Below, in pieces: positions 49,371 to 58,879 of a stretch of 64,000 bases of DNA. The notes below the pieces were generated by a model, which was not told the origin of the DNA, did no database searches, and saw nothing but the letters and a program-made list of their open reading frames with translations. Each line of letters begins with the position of its first letter. Positions within the stretch are counted from its first letter, which is position 1. Both the position numbers and the translations under genes were made by a program. Source of the DNA: Tritrichomonas musculus (taxonomy: Eukaryota; Parabasalia; Tritrichomonadida; Tritrichomonadidae); contig JAPFFF010000007.1 of NCBI GenBank assembly GCA_039105265.1, forward strand, positions 1,736,001-1,800,000, given 5' to 3'.

Positions 49371-50183
49371 TCTTCATTTATACCGGTTTGATTATAATCC
49401 CCAGATATACCTTAGAATTGATATCTTTTATTAACGTTTTTCATCTGAAAAAGAGAACTCGGTTAACAAAAATACCAAATATTTCATTAACCAATTTATT
49501 ATTAAATATCATACACAGAAAAATCTGGGTAGATTTCATAATGATTGTACAAAGTTCATGGTTTTCTTAACCGAACATGCTTTGTAATTGCGAAATATTA
49601 TAATACTTTTGTTGACTTAAAAAGGAGCAACCAAACATCATGTTCTCTAATTTCATTATGCATTTTTCAAAATTTTTACAAGATTATCTTGATTAACTAG
49701 AGTGATGCGCTATGCAATTCTGATATTTTGAATGACAACTCTAGCTAATACATTTTCATTTACTGTTTTAAGCTGTGAATTTCTTGGCATTTCAAATTAT
49801 TCTAGTTTTTTTTTAATTTTTCTTTGCTTTTGGAGGCAATGCCATCAATATTCATATAAATTGATCATTGAAGGTGAATTGAGTGATGAGAAATATATAA
49901 TAAATGCTTTGCTTTTATTTAAATACATTTCGAACCAATTATGATTTTTTAATCTTTGGGAATATTGTTGGTAATGACTATTTAAAATACCAAATAAATT
50001 TATTCGATTAAAATATCGTATTTAAATAAAGAAAAATCATGATATAAAACGCAATAATTACAAATTTTAGTTCAAGGATTATATATATAATATCAACGAT
50101 AAGTAATACCTGATGATATTTTTTTCTTAATGATTTATTAAAAACAAAACAAAATATGAATATTATATTTCTATTAAAACTTA
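49371..50183. other. Intergenic, no gene seen
   Basis: This is AT-rich spacer between the P-loop NTPase start and the 3' end of the Rabconnectin gene. Two plus-strand frames of 60-70 codons occur by chance composition and are not called. Confidence 0.45.
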
Positions 50184-53100
50184 TCACATTAAACCATGCG
50201 GTTCATTAACAGTCCAAGCATGAATTGTTGAAGAATGACCTACAGCAACAATTGTTTGATCAGTAATAGCTATATCAGTAACTCCTTTTGGTTCATCATC
50301 TGGAATTTGATCGTAAGATGTAAAAACATCTCTGAGTGCTTGAGGTGTTGAAGCAACCATTATATTCACTATTTTCATTGTATTGTCAGATGATCCAGAA
50401 ATAAAGAATCTCTCTGATCTATCAATTTTTATCGTAGTAACTGGTGTTTTGTGAAGTTTATGACAGATGAAGTCTTGTGAACGTAAATCAAATTGTACCA
50501 CTGTTCCATCTTCATGTCCAGTAAGAATCTGATGTCCACAGACGGCAATTGGAATTCTTTTAGCTTGTGAATACATAACCTTCTTTTTGTACTTTTTACT
50601 TGCAAATACTTTAGATTTTGGTTTTGGTGAAATTGGGACTGATGAGAAAGAATAATAATCTTTTGGAAATGAGTTGAGTCTTATTGATTGAGGTATCTGA
50701 TATATTGCAACTGGTGAAAGACCAGCAATAATATCATATATAGCAAATTGTTTATTCATTGGTTCGCATACAATGAATTGCGTATCATTATTTAACCAAG
50801 CTGCACTAGCTCCTTGCACTGATACATATAAATTAGCAGTTTTGAAATTACTTACATAAATGTGACCATTTTCTGATGTAGTTAATAAACGGTCACCTGT
50901 ATCATTTAGTTCTAGCGAACTAACTGGACTTTCTGTATATAAGACTGAGCTAATTGTAGATTTTTGACCAAAAGCTGCCATATATAACCTTCCACTATCA
51001 GTACCAATTGTGAAGTAAGCTTCCCTAGGATGTGAAGCCATACACGTAACTTCAAGATCTTTTAAAGAAACTTTATCTTTAGGCCATAATGGATTAAATT
51101 CTCTTTTTTGGTAGAAGAATCCTTTTCTTTCGCTAGATTTTTTATCAGGACTCTTTACTTTGGCTTGACCCATCATTGAAACAAAAGGTGAATCATAAGG
51201 ATGAGTATAAGTTTGTCTAAGATCAATTTTCTTTTGATTTTCAACAGAAACAGATCTTAAAATAGAATTTTTTTCTGTATTAAATTTATCATTATTATCT
51301 AAATTATTAAATTCATTGTTGATATTTTTAAGATTATTTGGAGTGAACAAACGAGATTTTTTATTTTCTTTTGAAAGGTTTGAACTAATGCTTTTTGTCA
51401 TTCCGCTATCATGTCCCAAATTTTTGAAAAATTGTTCATCAGTATCAACAAATGAGTCAACAAGGTCAATTAAAGACGGCTGACTATTGAAGCTTAAATC
51501 AGGATTTGACGCGCTTGAACTCAAACTATCTTGCTTGGATATATCTATAAATTCAACACCAAATTTTCCACCGATTGCAACATCTGTTGAATTTCTGGGA
51601 TTTACACAAACTGCCAAAATTGAAGGCGGAGAAATTTTACTTAAAACAGACGATGAATATATATTTAATGATGAACTTGAAGTTGTAATTAATTTTTTCC
51701 TTTGTTCGCCTTCTTCAATACTAAAAGCTGACTTAGATTTGATAGCTGGCGGCTCATAAACGTTTGAACTTTTTTTATAAGTATTATCATTATTAATAGT
51801 ATTATTGCTATTACTGTAACTATTATAAAACTCTTCAGATTCGAATGAATCAGTTGAAGAAGAAGAAGACAATTCCTCTGTCTTATATCTAGTTGATCTT
51901 TTTTCGAATGACTTACTACATTGGAAATGATCACCAAAATAAAATGGCGAAATAAACTGGTTAACCATTGTTACGTGCCATTTTCTATTCATCATATTTA
52001 AGCGAATTTGCTGAAATATGTCACCACATTGAAGGCCAATTGTTTCAAGGTCGAGTATATAATTCTTTTGTGTAAAACAAAAAGAATGAAGATCGCTAAA
52101 TAAAAGTCTGTTTCTATGATGAAAGAATGAAATTAACATCTGAATCTGACTAAGTTTTCCTTGACGAATCAAAACTTTGCAGATTTCGTTAAAAGATATG
52201 AAATTTGCTAATTGCCGATCATTCTCATCAACTTCAACATTTTTTTCAACGAATTTTTTCAAAATGTTGGCTTGATTTCGTTGCTTGATTTTGTATTTCC
52301 GATTGACAAACTCGTCAACAAGAGGACCAAGAGACTCAAGTGACAGTGGGTTTGAGAAGAGGACCATCATCAAGTTTGCCTTAGAGAGTGCATAAGTCAA
52401 ACTGTAGAGTATTGAAATGATGATCGATGTCTCTTTTCGAATGTTGAGAGGTATTACATTCTGCTGCTGCTGCTGTTGTTGTTGCTGCGATACTGATGAA
52501 GGAAGTGGCGGAAGTTGTCCAGCTGTTGATGCAATTGCGGAATTAGTTGAATTTGAACGTTGCTGAACTGGCGATGCAGATGGTGGAAGAGGTATTTTTG
52601 ACTTAGATGGAGGTTCTGATGTTTTTTTCTCTTTAGTAGCTGTTAATGCATCTTTTTTTGCTTTTTGATATAATACATCAGATACATGAGTGATGAGCCT
52701 GATTGTGCTTGCATTGTAAGTGTCATTGAAGAGAGACGAAATGAGGAAAACAAGGAACTTTTCATCAAATGTGAAGCAGATCGGCCCTGGCGAATTGAAT
52801 GGATGCAATTGGCAAACGTCGTGGAAATTTGAATCAAAAAGTTTCTTAACAATTATTTTCTCTTTTTCAATTGATTCATTTTCTAACTTTTCCTTGTTCT
52901 TTGCATCTTTTTCTTTCTCTTCCTCTTCTTCTTCACCATCGCTAGAAAAGTCGGATTCAATTCCCCAGTCGCCTCCAGCACCACCGAAGTCAAACGAAGC
53001 CAATGAATCATCAACGGAATCATCTTTCACATTTTCTTCTTCTTCATTATTCTTTTGTTCTGGAATGTTTTTGCTTTTGCTTTCCTCGGTTTGACTAGCC

Positions 53101-56045
53101 AGGACCAATTCAGAGGTCTGTTCGAGTGCCTGCATCTCAATGAAACCTGGCGTGAGTTGGAGACTGAGAAGATCACAAGGCAAAGATGCATTGAACTTCT
53201 TCAGCATCTCAAATTTGTGCATTTCAATTGAAATCTTCTCACTTTTTTGGAATTCCCAGTTTTTCAATGCATCAACAGCGTCCTTTTTCAAAGCATCAAG
53301 TTGGCTAGCGTTTGTTGAGTTGATTCTTCCTTCGAATTTTGCCAAAATCTCCTTCTGCTTCATGTAAAACCTCCACCATTTTGTGAAGAAACCGTTTACA
53401 TAATCGCCGGGGATTGACTCGAACCAATCATTTTCACTGAAAAATCTCAAAACAATCAAATATAACGGTTTATCTTCTCTCAACACAATCAGTGCTTGCT
53501 TGTTCATTCCTTTCAGCACGAAGAACATCGCAGCGAGAGGATTCCGATGCAATTTTTGTGCTTCAAAAGCGGACTTCTCAATTTTATTCAATAACTTTTG
53601 ATCGTTTCGAATATCATTTTCTGAGAAGAACTTCTCTAGCTTCGACTGATGCTTAATTCGAGCTATCTTTTTCGCTGCGCTTTTCTTGTTCAAAAGAACT
53701 GCAAAAAGTAGATATGTGTCAAATTCAGAGTCAGTTGGAATCGTTTCTTCAACCAAATACGTCAGTGCTTTTGTTATGACAGTGAAGTCCTTCACCCAAA
53801 TTCCAACTTTCATGTCGTAGATCATTTTGGAACTGGTTGGATTGAGACTCGTTATCAAGCCTGACTGGTCCGATGATAAAAGCGCCCAAACACTGAAAAA
53901 CGGAACCAAATGGTTAAGATCTGACACATCGTCACTTTTGGCAAATTTGTAAGAGAACAAAAAACGCATCCCATTCTCATCTAGGTTTCCCCATGAAGGT
54001 GGCGGCCTTTGGCATGTTTCTTCAATGGCTGAAGCTGTCCCTTTCGGTGGTTCTTTTGGAAAGGCGAAATTTTCAGAGAGCATTTTCACCTTGTATGAAT
54101 CTGTCGTTATTTTTCGACCGTTTAAAAGCTCTGAGAGAATGTAAAAGTAACATAAGGTAAAGGAAGTGTTCATAACTAGATCATTGCCAAGTGGATATGG
54201 AATTGGAAAGTCAGTGGCGTAAAATTCAAGATCATATAAACAATGTTCTGTGGCAGCTATAATTGATCCATCTTCTGTTATATTCATCGTTTTAAATAAT
54301 GGATAAGGATAGTCATTTTTAAGATTTTCATCAAATTCTTCAATTGGAATAAATCGATTTGACCATACAATATAGAATTTAAGATTGATTTTACTAGATA
54401 CAGCAATCAATGCCATAGGATGAGGAATAAAAAGTGAACAAGGAGTCTCTGATTCAAGTGAAGTTAGTTTTTTGTATGAATCATCAGAAAAGAAATAAGC
54501 ATCAACAGATTTATCGGTTGATAAAGCAAATAAATCAGTTGAATGTATAGTTATTGATGAAATATTTTCACTTGCGTTGCTGACTGGAATTCGTTCCATT
54601 TTATAATTAATGTGATCTTTACTTTCTTCTTTTGCTTTCAACATAACTATATAGACTTCTTTGGAATTAACTGCTGCTATCATTGCACACTTGTCATATT
54701 TGATAATAGTAGCAAAACTTACAGAATTTGAAAATTGATATTTCTGAAGATATTTAGTCGAAGATATTTCAAATTTAATTTCATTTGGTAATACAATAAT
54801 ATTACCTTCTTTGAACTCACTCATTTCGAGATTTTCACACTTTTCTAATATTCGTGAAAGTTTCCACCAGTTAAAAAGTGAACCATCTTGATGATGTGTG
54901 ATAACATTGGCTTGCTTTTGAATAGAGGAAATAGGAGATAATATAAATGGAATGTTTAATGGAGTGGTATGAGTCATACTGGTTTTTCCAAGCTCAAATT
55001 GGTCAAATGCAAGAGATGAAGGAGAAAATCTAACCATTGATATTAATCTTTTTAATTCTCCTTCTGAAAAAACTCGTTTCATATCGCAAAATGTAGCTAT
55101 TGGAGACTCAAGCGAAATAACTAACCGACCAATTGGAAATAATTGGGGTCTCTTCTTCTCTTGTAATATGCATACTGTCGATTTATCATCTTGAACAACA
55201 GCCATTATCAAAACTTTTTGCCTTTTAACAGCTGGAAAAACACGTCCGGAATCTGATGCAGCTTTTTGACAACTCTTTAATTCGATTTGATTTTCAACAT
55301 CAGCTGATGTTACAATTGCTGCTGAGAGAACTCTGAATCCATAATCATACCATTTTACACATCTAAGTTCATATGATGTAGTTGATTCTTCCCAAATTCT
55401 GACAATTCCCTCTAATGTTGCTGTAACACCAAGTAAACGATCTGATGATCCCCATTGAAAATCAGATATATGACCATCTATTGGCAAATTTGATCGGCGT
55501 CTGCGCTCAAAAGGCGCATACCAAAAAACAGGGCACTTTGCTCCTTTAGTATAAGAAGCTAGACATCTTCCACAAGGCGATACTATACATTTATCATGCA
55601 CTAACGTTTCTGAAAGTATAATTTTGCCTTGTAAGTCAATAGAATTGTGAGTTATTGGAATTGCATATAAAAGAGAACCTGCTTTACAGAAAAGATAATC
55701 ATTACTCGCTGTCATTGAAGTTAAAGTAAAACCTAACGTTTCCTCCATTATTGGTTTTGATATATCTGAAAGAAGATAAGAAAATAATTTTCCACTCTCT
55801 AATCCACAAAAAATTGATGTATAATCACCATTCCCAGTAAATGCTATTGCAATTACATTGGATGTTATATCTGGAATTGTAATAATTTGAGATTTTAAAG
55901 TCAAACGATCAAATATAATGATATTGTTATCTGTTGCAAATGCAAAAAGCGTTTTCTTATGTTGGAGCAAAGTTGTACTAGTATAACATCGAAGATTATT
56001 AGGCGAAAAACCAAAAATTTGAGATCCTGTTAAAGGATAAAACAT
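50184..56045 (-). CDS. Rabconnectin-3/DMXL/Rav1-like WD40 protein
   Basis: The 1953-residue protein has an N-terminal WD40 propeller region (about 1-600, for example HISDFQWGSSDRLLGVTATLEGIVRIW). The Rav1-type helical region follows at about 710-900 (VWALLSSDQSGLI, DMKVGIWVKDF, LHRNPLAAMFFVLKGMNKQALIVL). Then come a long acidic and Ser/Gln-rich disordered middle, including a 10-residue Gln run near 1190, and a C-terminal WD40 segment (about 1680-1953, LTGHEDGTVVQFDLRSQDF, SGSSDNTMKIV). This domain order is that of the RAVE/Rabconnectin family, which assembles V1 with V0 of the vacuolar proton ATPase and so controls organelle acidification. Animal DMXL proteins are longer (about 3000), yeast Rav1 shorter (1357). 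Confidence 0.88.
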   Translation of the reverse strand: MFYPLTGSQIFGFSPNNLRCYTSTTLLQHKKTLFAFATDNNIIIFDRLTLKSQIITIPDITSNVIAIAFTGNGDYTSIFCGLESGKLFSYLLSDISKPIMEETLGFTLTSMTASNDYLFCKAGSLLYAIPITHNSIDLQGKIILSETLVHDKCIVSPCGRCLASYTKGAKCPVFWYAPFERRRRSNLPIDGHISDFQWGSSDRLLGVTATLEGIVRIWEESTTSYELRCVKWYDYGFRVLSAAIVTSADVENQIELKSCQKAASDSGRVFPAVKRQKVLIMAVVQDDKSTVCILQEKKRPQLFPIGRLVISLESPIATFCDMKRVFSEGELKRLISMVRFSPSSLAFDQFELGKTSMTHTTPLNIPFILSPISSIQKQANVITHHQDGSLFNWWKLSRILEKCENLEMSEFKEGNIIVLPNEIKFEISSTKYLQKYQFSNSVSFATIIKYDKCAMIAAVNSKEVYIVMLKAKEESKDHINYKMERIPVSNASENISSITIHSTDLFALSTDKSVDAYFFSDDSYKKLTSLESETPCSLFIPHPMALIAVSSKINLKFYIVWSNRFIPIEEFDENLKNDYPYPLFKTMNITEDGSIIAATEHCLYDLEFYATDFPIPYPLGNDLVMNTSFTLCYFYILSELLNGRKITTDSYKVKMLSENFAFPKEPPKGTASAIEETCQRPPPSWGNLDENGMRFLFSYKFAKSDDVSDLNHLVPFFSVWALLSSDQSGLITSLNPTSSKMIYDMKVGIWVKDFTVITKALTYLVEETIPTDSEFDTYLLFAVLLNKKSAAKKIARIKHQSKLEKFFSENDIRNDQKLLNKIEKSAFEAQKLHRNPLAAMFFVLKGMNKQALIVLREDKPLYLIVLRFFSENDWFESIPGDYVNGFFTKWWRFYMKQKEILAKFEGRINSTNASQLDALKKDAVDALKNWEFQKSEKISIEMHKFEMLKKFNASLPCDLLSLQLTPGFIEMQALEQTSELVLASQTEESKSKNIPEQKNNEEEENVKDDSVDDSLASFDFGGAGGDWGIESDFSSDGEEEEEEKEKDAKNKEKLENESIEKEKIIVKKLFDSNFHDVCQLHPFNSPGPICFTFDEKFLVFLISSLFNDTYNASTIRLITHVSDVLYQKAKKDALTATKEKKTSEPPSKSKIPLPPSASPVQQRSNSTNSAIASTAGQLPPLPSSVSQQQQQQQQQNVIPLNIRKETSIIISILYSLTYALSKANLMMVLFSNPLSLESLGPLVDEFVNRKYKIKQRNQANILKKFVEKNVEVDENDRQLANFISFNEICKVLIRQGKLSQIQMLISFFHHRNRLLFSDLHSFCFTQKNYILDLETIGLQCGDIFQQIRLNMMNRKWHVTMVNQFISPFYFGDHFQCSKSFEKRSTRYKTEELSSSSSTDSFESEEFYNSYSNSNNTINNDNTYKKSSNVYEPPAIKSKSAFSIEEGEQRKKLITTSSSSLNIYSSSVLSKISPPSILAVCVNPRNSTDVAIGGKFGVEFIDISKQDSLSSSASNPDLSFNSQPSLIDLVDSFVDTDEQFFKNLGHDSGMTKSISSNLSKENKKSRLFTPNNLKNINNEFNNLDNNDKFNTEKNSILRSVSVENQKKIDLRQTYTHPYDSPFVSMMGQAKVKSPDKKSSERKGFFYQKREFNPLWPKDKVSLKDLEVTCMASHPREAYFTIGTDSGRLYMAAFGQKSTISSVLYTESPVSSLELNDTGDRLLTTSENGHIYVSNFKTANLYVSVQGASAAWLNNDTQFIVCEPMNKQFAIYDIIAGLSPVAIYQIPQSIRLNSFPKDYYSFSSVPISPKPKSKVFASKKYKKKVMYSQAKRIPIAVCGHQILTGHEDGTVVQFDLRSQDFICHKLHKTPVTTIKIDRSERFFISGSSDNTMKIVNIMVASTPQALRDVFTSYDQIPDDEPKGVTDIAITDQTIVAVGHSSTIHAWTVNEPHGLM

Positions 56046-56750
56046 TTGTATGTTATAATTTTGATTTCTTAATGAACTTTCAATTTTTTTGATAAAAAAT
56101 ACTCTTTGAATTACAGAAATATAGATTTAAAAAATTCTGTGTTTGAAAAAGAATTTATGATTTTGCTATAATTATAACTAATCATTGCCCAGAACCTTAA
56201 ATGATTTACTCTTTTTTTTTTTACTTGTAATAGCATTTTCAAACATTTTCAAAAATTTCATCATCAATTTGCAAATCAATTTGATTGATCAAAAAATAGA
56301 TTACAAGCATATATGTTATTAATTTTTCTTCATTAGTTATAAAAAAATTGATGAAACAGTATTTTGATAGATTTCCAAATCATTACTTTTTGAATCGATG
56401 CAAACAGCAATTTCTAAATTACCTACAATCTTTTATTTCTTTGAAATTTAAATTCCAAGATTAATCATTAAAACCATGATAACGCTCTTCTTAAATCTTT
56501 GTATATCTTAGTTAATTTACAACAAAGACATTGATTTATAAGTTAATTACATCAAAACTTATGTAAAAATATTATAAAAGGTAAAAATGATGAAAGAACA
56601 ACCAAAATAACAAACTGAATGCAAGAAAAAAAGATTTATATCTTCTTTTATTGAATTTTCATAAATCTCAAAATTTAAATAGATGATAAAACTTTTTCCA
56701 TGAATCTTGATAATTTTCAAATAAATAACTACACCATCTTAATTATACAT
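56046..56750. other. Divergent promoter region
   Basis: This is AT-rich spacer between the divergent Rabconnectin and WD40 genes. AAACTTTTTCC lies directly before the WD40 start (about 56689-56699). The frame of that gene is open 17 codons further upstream, but those codons look like leader sequence. No other feature is visible. Confidence 0.5.
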
Positions 56751-57731
56751 ATGTATAATCCTGAAGATTTATTTGTTGTTGAAGAACCTGCTTGGCATGT
56801 CGACTCAACAGGTTATCCACTAACATGCGTTGATTATAGTCCTAACGGAGCATTAGTAGCTTATTCAAATCAACCAGGAAAAATATTTATTTCGTCATCT
56901 TACGAAGGAACAGTTAAGCGAACTCTCGATCAAGGAAATGCGATGCACCCAATAGAAGGAGTTAGATTTCATCCATCTGATGATTCTCTTCTTTTATCAG
57001 CTTCACGTGATGGAACAATTTTATTATTTAATTTACCGCGTGGTGAAATAATAAACCGACAAAGACATCTTGGCAGTAGTTTATTAGCAATGAATGTAGA
57101 TTCTTTTGGCGAAGTTTTTGCGATTGCTTGCGCTGATGGTTCAGTTAGAATTTATGACATGGAAAATTTACAGAGATCAAAAGCACTTGTGAAACTAGCC
57201 ACAAAGACAGCAACATCACAGGCCGTCAATATTTATTCTCTCATTTTTCATCCTGAAGATTCAAATATTTTACTTGCAGCTGGATGGAATGATCGAGTTA
57301 TTTTTTGGGATTTAAGAACAGGTAATCCTGAGAGAAACTTAGCAGGACCTCATATTCGAGGACCAGCTCTTGACATAAGAAGCGACGTATTTATTACTGG
57401 CTCTGCTAGAGATAAAAAACAGATTGAACTTTGGGATTATGGAACAACTAAAAAAATTCGTGATATAAACATAAATCAAAATCTCGCAGGAGGAAATATT
57501 CTTGTAAATTCTTTAAAGGTTGCTAGAAACGGGATGGATATAGTGGCTGGCGGCTCTGGTATTAATATTGCTCAAACATACGATTATGCAAGTGGAAAAT
57601 GCTTTGGACAAAGCCAATTATTTCAAAGTCCTGTTGCAGTTACATCAGTTTCTCCTTTTGGAACAGGAATTATTGTTGGAAGTGACTCTGGCGAAATTTC
57701 TTATCATATGATAAGAATTAAGCCAGCATGA
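56751..57731 (+). CDS. WD40-repeat protein, unassigned
   Basis: The protein of about 326 residues is essentially one seven-bladed WD40 propeller. Blade motifs include LTCVDYSPNGALVAYSNQPGKIFI, VRFHPSDDSLLLSASRDGTILLFNL, VFAIACADGSVRIYDME, LIFHPEDSNILLAAGWNDRVIFWDLRTG and VFITGSARDKKQIELWDYG. There is no extra domain. The RTG...GPHIRGPALDI segment suggests a conserved family of flagellate/ciliate WD40 proteins, but I cannot name it. I use the second in-frame Met (MYNPEDLF) because the preceding 17 residues look like translated leader. A scaffold role is the only safe inference. Confidence 0.83.
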   Translation: MYNPEDLFVVEEPAWHVDSTGYPLTCVDYSPNGALVAYSNQPGKIFISSSYEGTVKRTLDQGNAMHPIEGVRFHPSDDSLLLSASRDGTILLFNLPRGEIINRQRHLGSSLLAMNVDSFGEVFAIACADGSVRIYDMENLQRSKALVKLATKTATSQAVNIYSLIFHPEDSNILLAAGWNDRVIFWDLRTGNPERNLAGPHIRGPALDIRSDVFITGSARDKKQIELWDYGTTKKIRDININQNLAGGNILVNSLKVARNGMDIVAGGSGINIAQTYDYASGKCFGQSQLFQSPVAVTSVSPFGTGIIVGSDSGEISYHMIRIKPA

Positions 57732-57920
57732 TTATATTGTTTTATTTTTGCAAAAATATTTGTTATATTAAATATAACAAATATTTCTATTTTATTTAGA
57801 ATAATAAAAATATAATAATATTCAATATTGCATTGTATAATATATAAGTTTGAATATTAATTTCTTAAAATATATTTTTTTTTGAAAAAATAAAAAATAA
57901 TAATATATTAAAAAAAAAAA

Positions 57921-58002
57921 CGACGACCATGGGATTCGAACCCACGCGGGACAAGCCCAAGGGATTAGCAATCCCTCGCCTTAACCACTCGGCCAAGTCG
58001 TC
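57921..58002 (-). tRNA. tRNA-Ser(GCT)
   Basis: The 82-nt cloverleaf on the minus strand starts GACGACTTGGCCGAGTGG. The 7-bp acceptor stem GACGACT pairs with GGTCGTC (one G-T). The D-arm GGCCGAGTGGTTAAGGC is typical of serine tRNA. The anticodon stem-loop AGGGATTGCTAATCCCT has anticodon GCT. A long class II variable arm (TGGGCTTGTCCCGC) and T-arm GGGTTCGAATCCC complete it. Discriminator base G fits serine. It is followed on its strand by a run of T (57911-57920 as A on plus), a pol III terminator. No intron is present, and CCA is not encoded. Confidence 0.96.
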
Positions 58003-58142
58003 TTCATTAGTAGGCAAACTAGAAATATATCTGATGATATTATTTTGCAACTTTGGAATTTGAATAAATGGTCACAAATTGGTATATTCAACAATTAAAG
58101 AACTTCTATGATGAAATGTAAATCATTTTTTTTTAAAGCAAA

Positions 58143-58514
58143 TAAACTAAGTTTTTTAATTATTACCTTATTCACAAAAAAATTGAGAGTTTTTAATTCA
58201 AATTTTCTATGAGTCTTCAGAAAGTAGGACGATAAGTAGGGACAAATTATTTTTTTTAAAATACCATATCTTTCAATTTTGAGAAGATGAAAATAAAAAA
58301 AAAAGAATATAAAAAAGTTTTTTATTCAGGAAAAATACCTTTTAAATAGCTTTGGGAGCCTTTGAGGGCTAAGCCCAATTGGTTAAGGTAATAGCGGGAG
58401 CCTCGACCTGAAATGAATGAAGGTATTCATGCCTTAATAACTTAAAAAAAAATATTTAGCTTTATTCAAATTTGAGAGGACGATAAGAAGGGACAAATTA
58501 AAAAACTTAGTTTA
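58143..58514. mobile_element. 372-bp inverted-repeat element next to tRNA-Ser
   Basis: Perfect 19-bp terminal inverted repeats TAAACTAAGTTTTTTAATT (58143-58161) and the complement at 58496-58514. Inside, AGGACGATAAGTAGGGACAA (near 58226) and AGGACGATAAGAAGGGACAA (near 58477) form a direct repeat. Between them is a GC-richer patch (GAGGGCTAAGCCCAATTGG, then TTAAGGTAATAGCGGGAGCC) resembling a tRNA D-arm in part. No open frame. It could be a MITE or a pol III-related small element. Confidence 0.65.
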
Positions 58515-58879
58515 TCATGTCATATATTTTGTATCTAAAATAATCGTTTTTCTTTTGTATGGATTCATTTATTTGATTTTCAATAATACGATACCATTAA
58601 TTTAAATTAATTTGAATAAATTTCAATTGTCTTAACAAATATACAGTTTTTTTCTATATATATAACAAATTTAATTGTTACATAATATCTTAATATTTTT
58701 ACTAAAAAAAAATAAATATATATATTAAATGATAAATAATTTATCTCTATATTTAAATAATATAATTTAAATTTAAAGAAAATCAAATATAAATCAATAA
58801 TGTTTATATCAAAAAATAAAAATGACCTTTTAATTATTCGTTTTATTCAAAGATTTGAATCAATTGAAAATATATATTT
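58515..58879. other. AT-rich spacer before RhoGEF gene
   Basis: No gene or repeat is recognised in this AT-rich stretch. It should contain the promoter of the RhoGEF-kelch gene. Confidence 0.45.
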
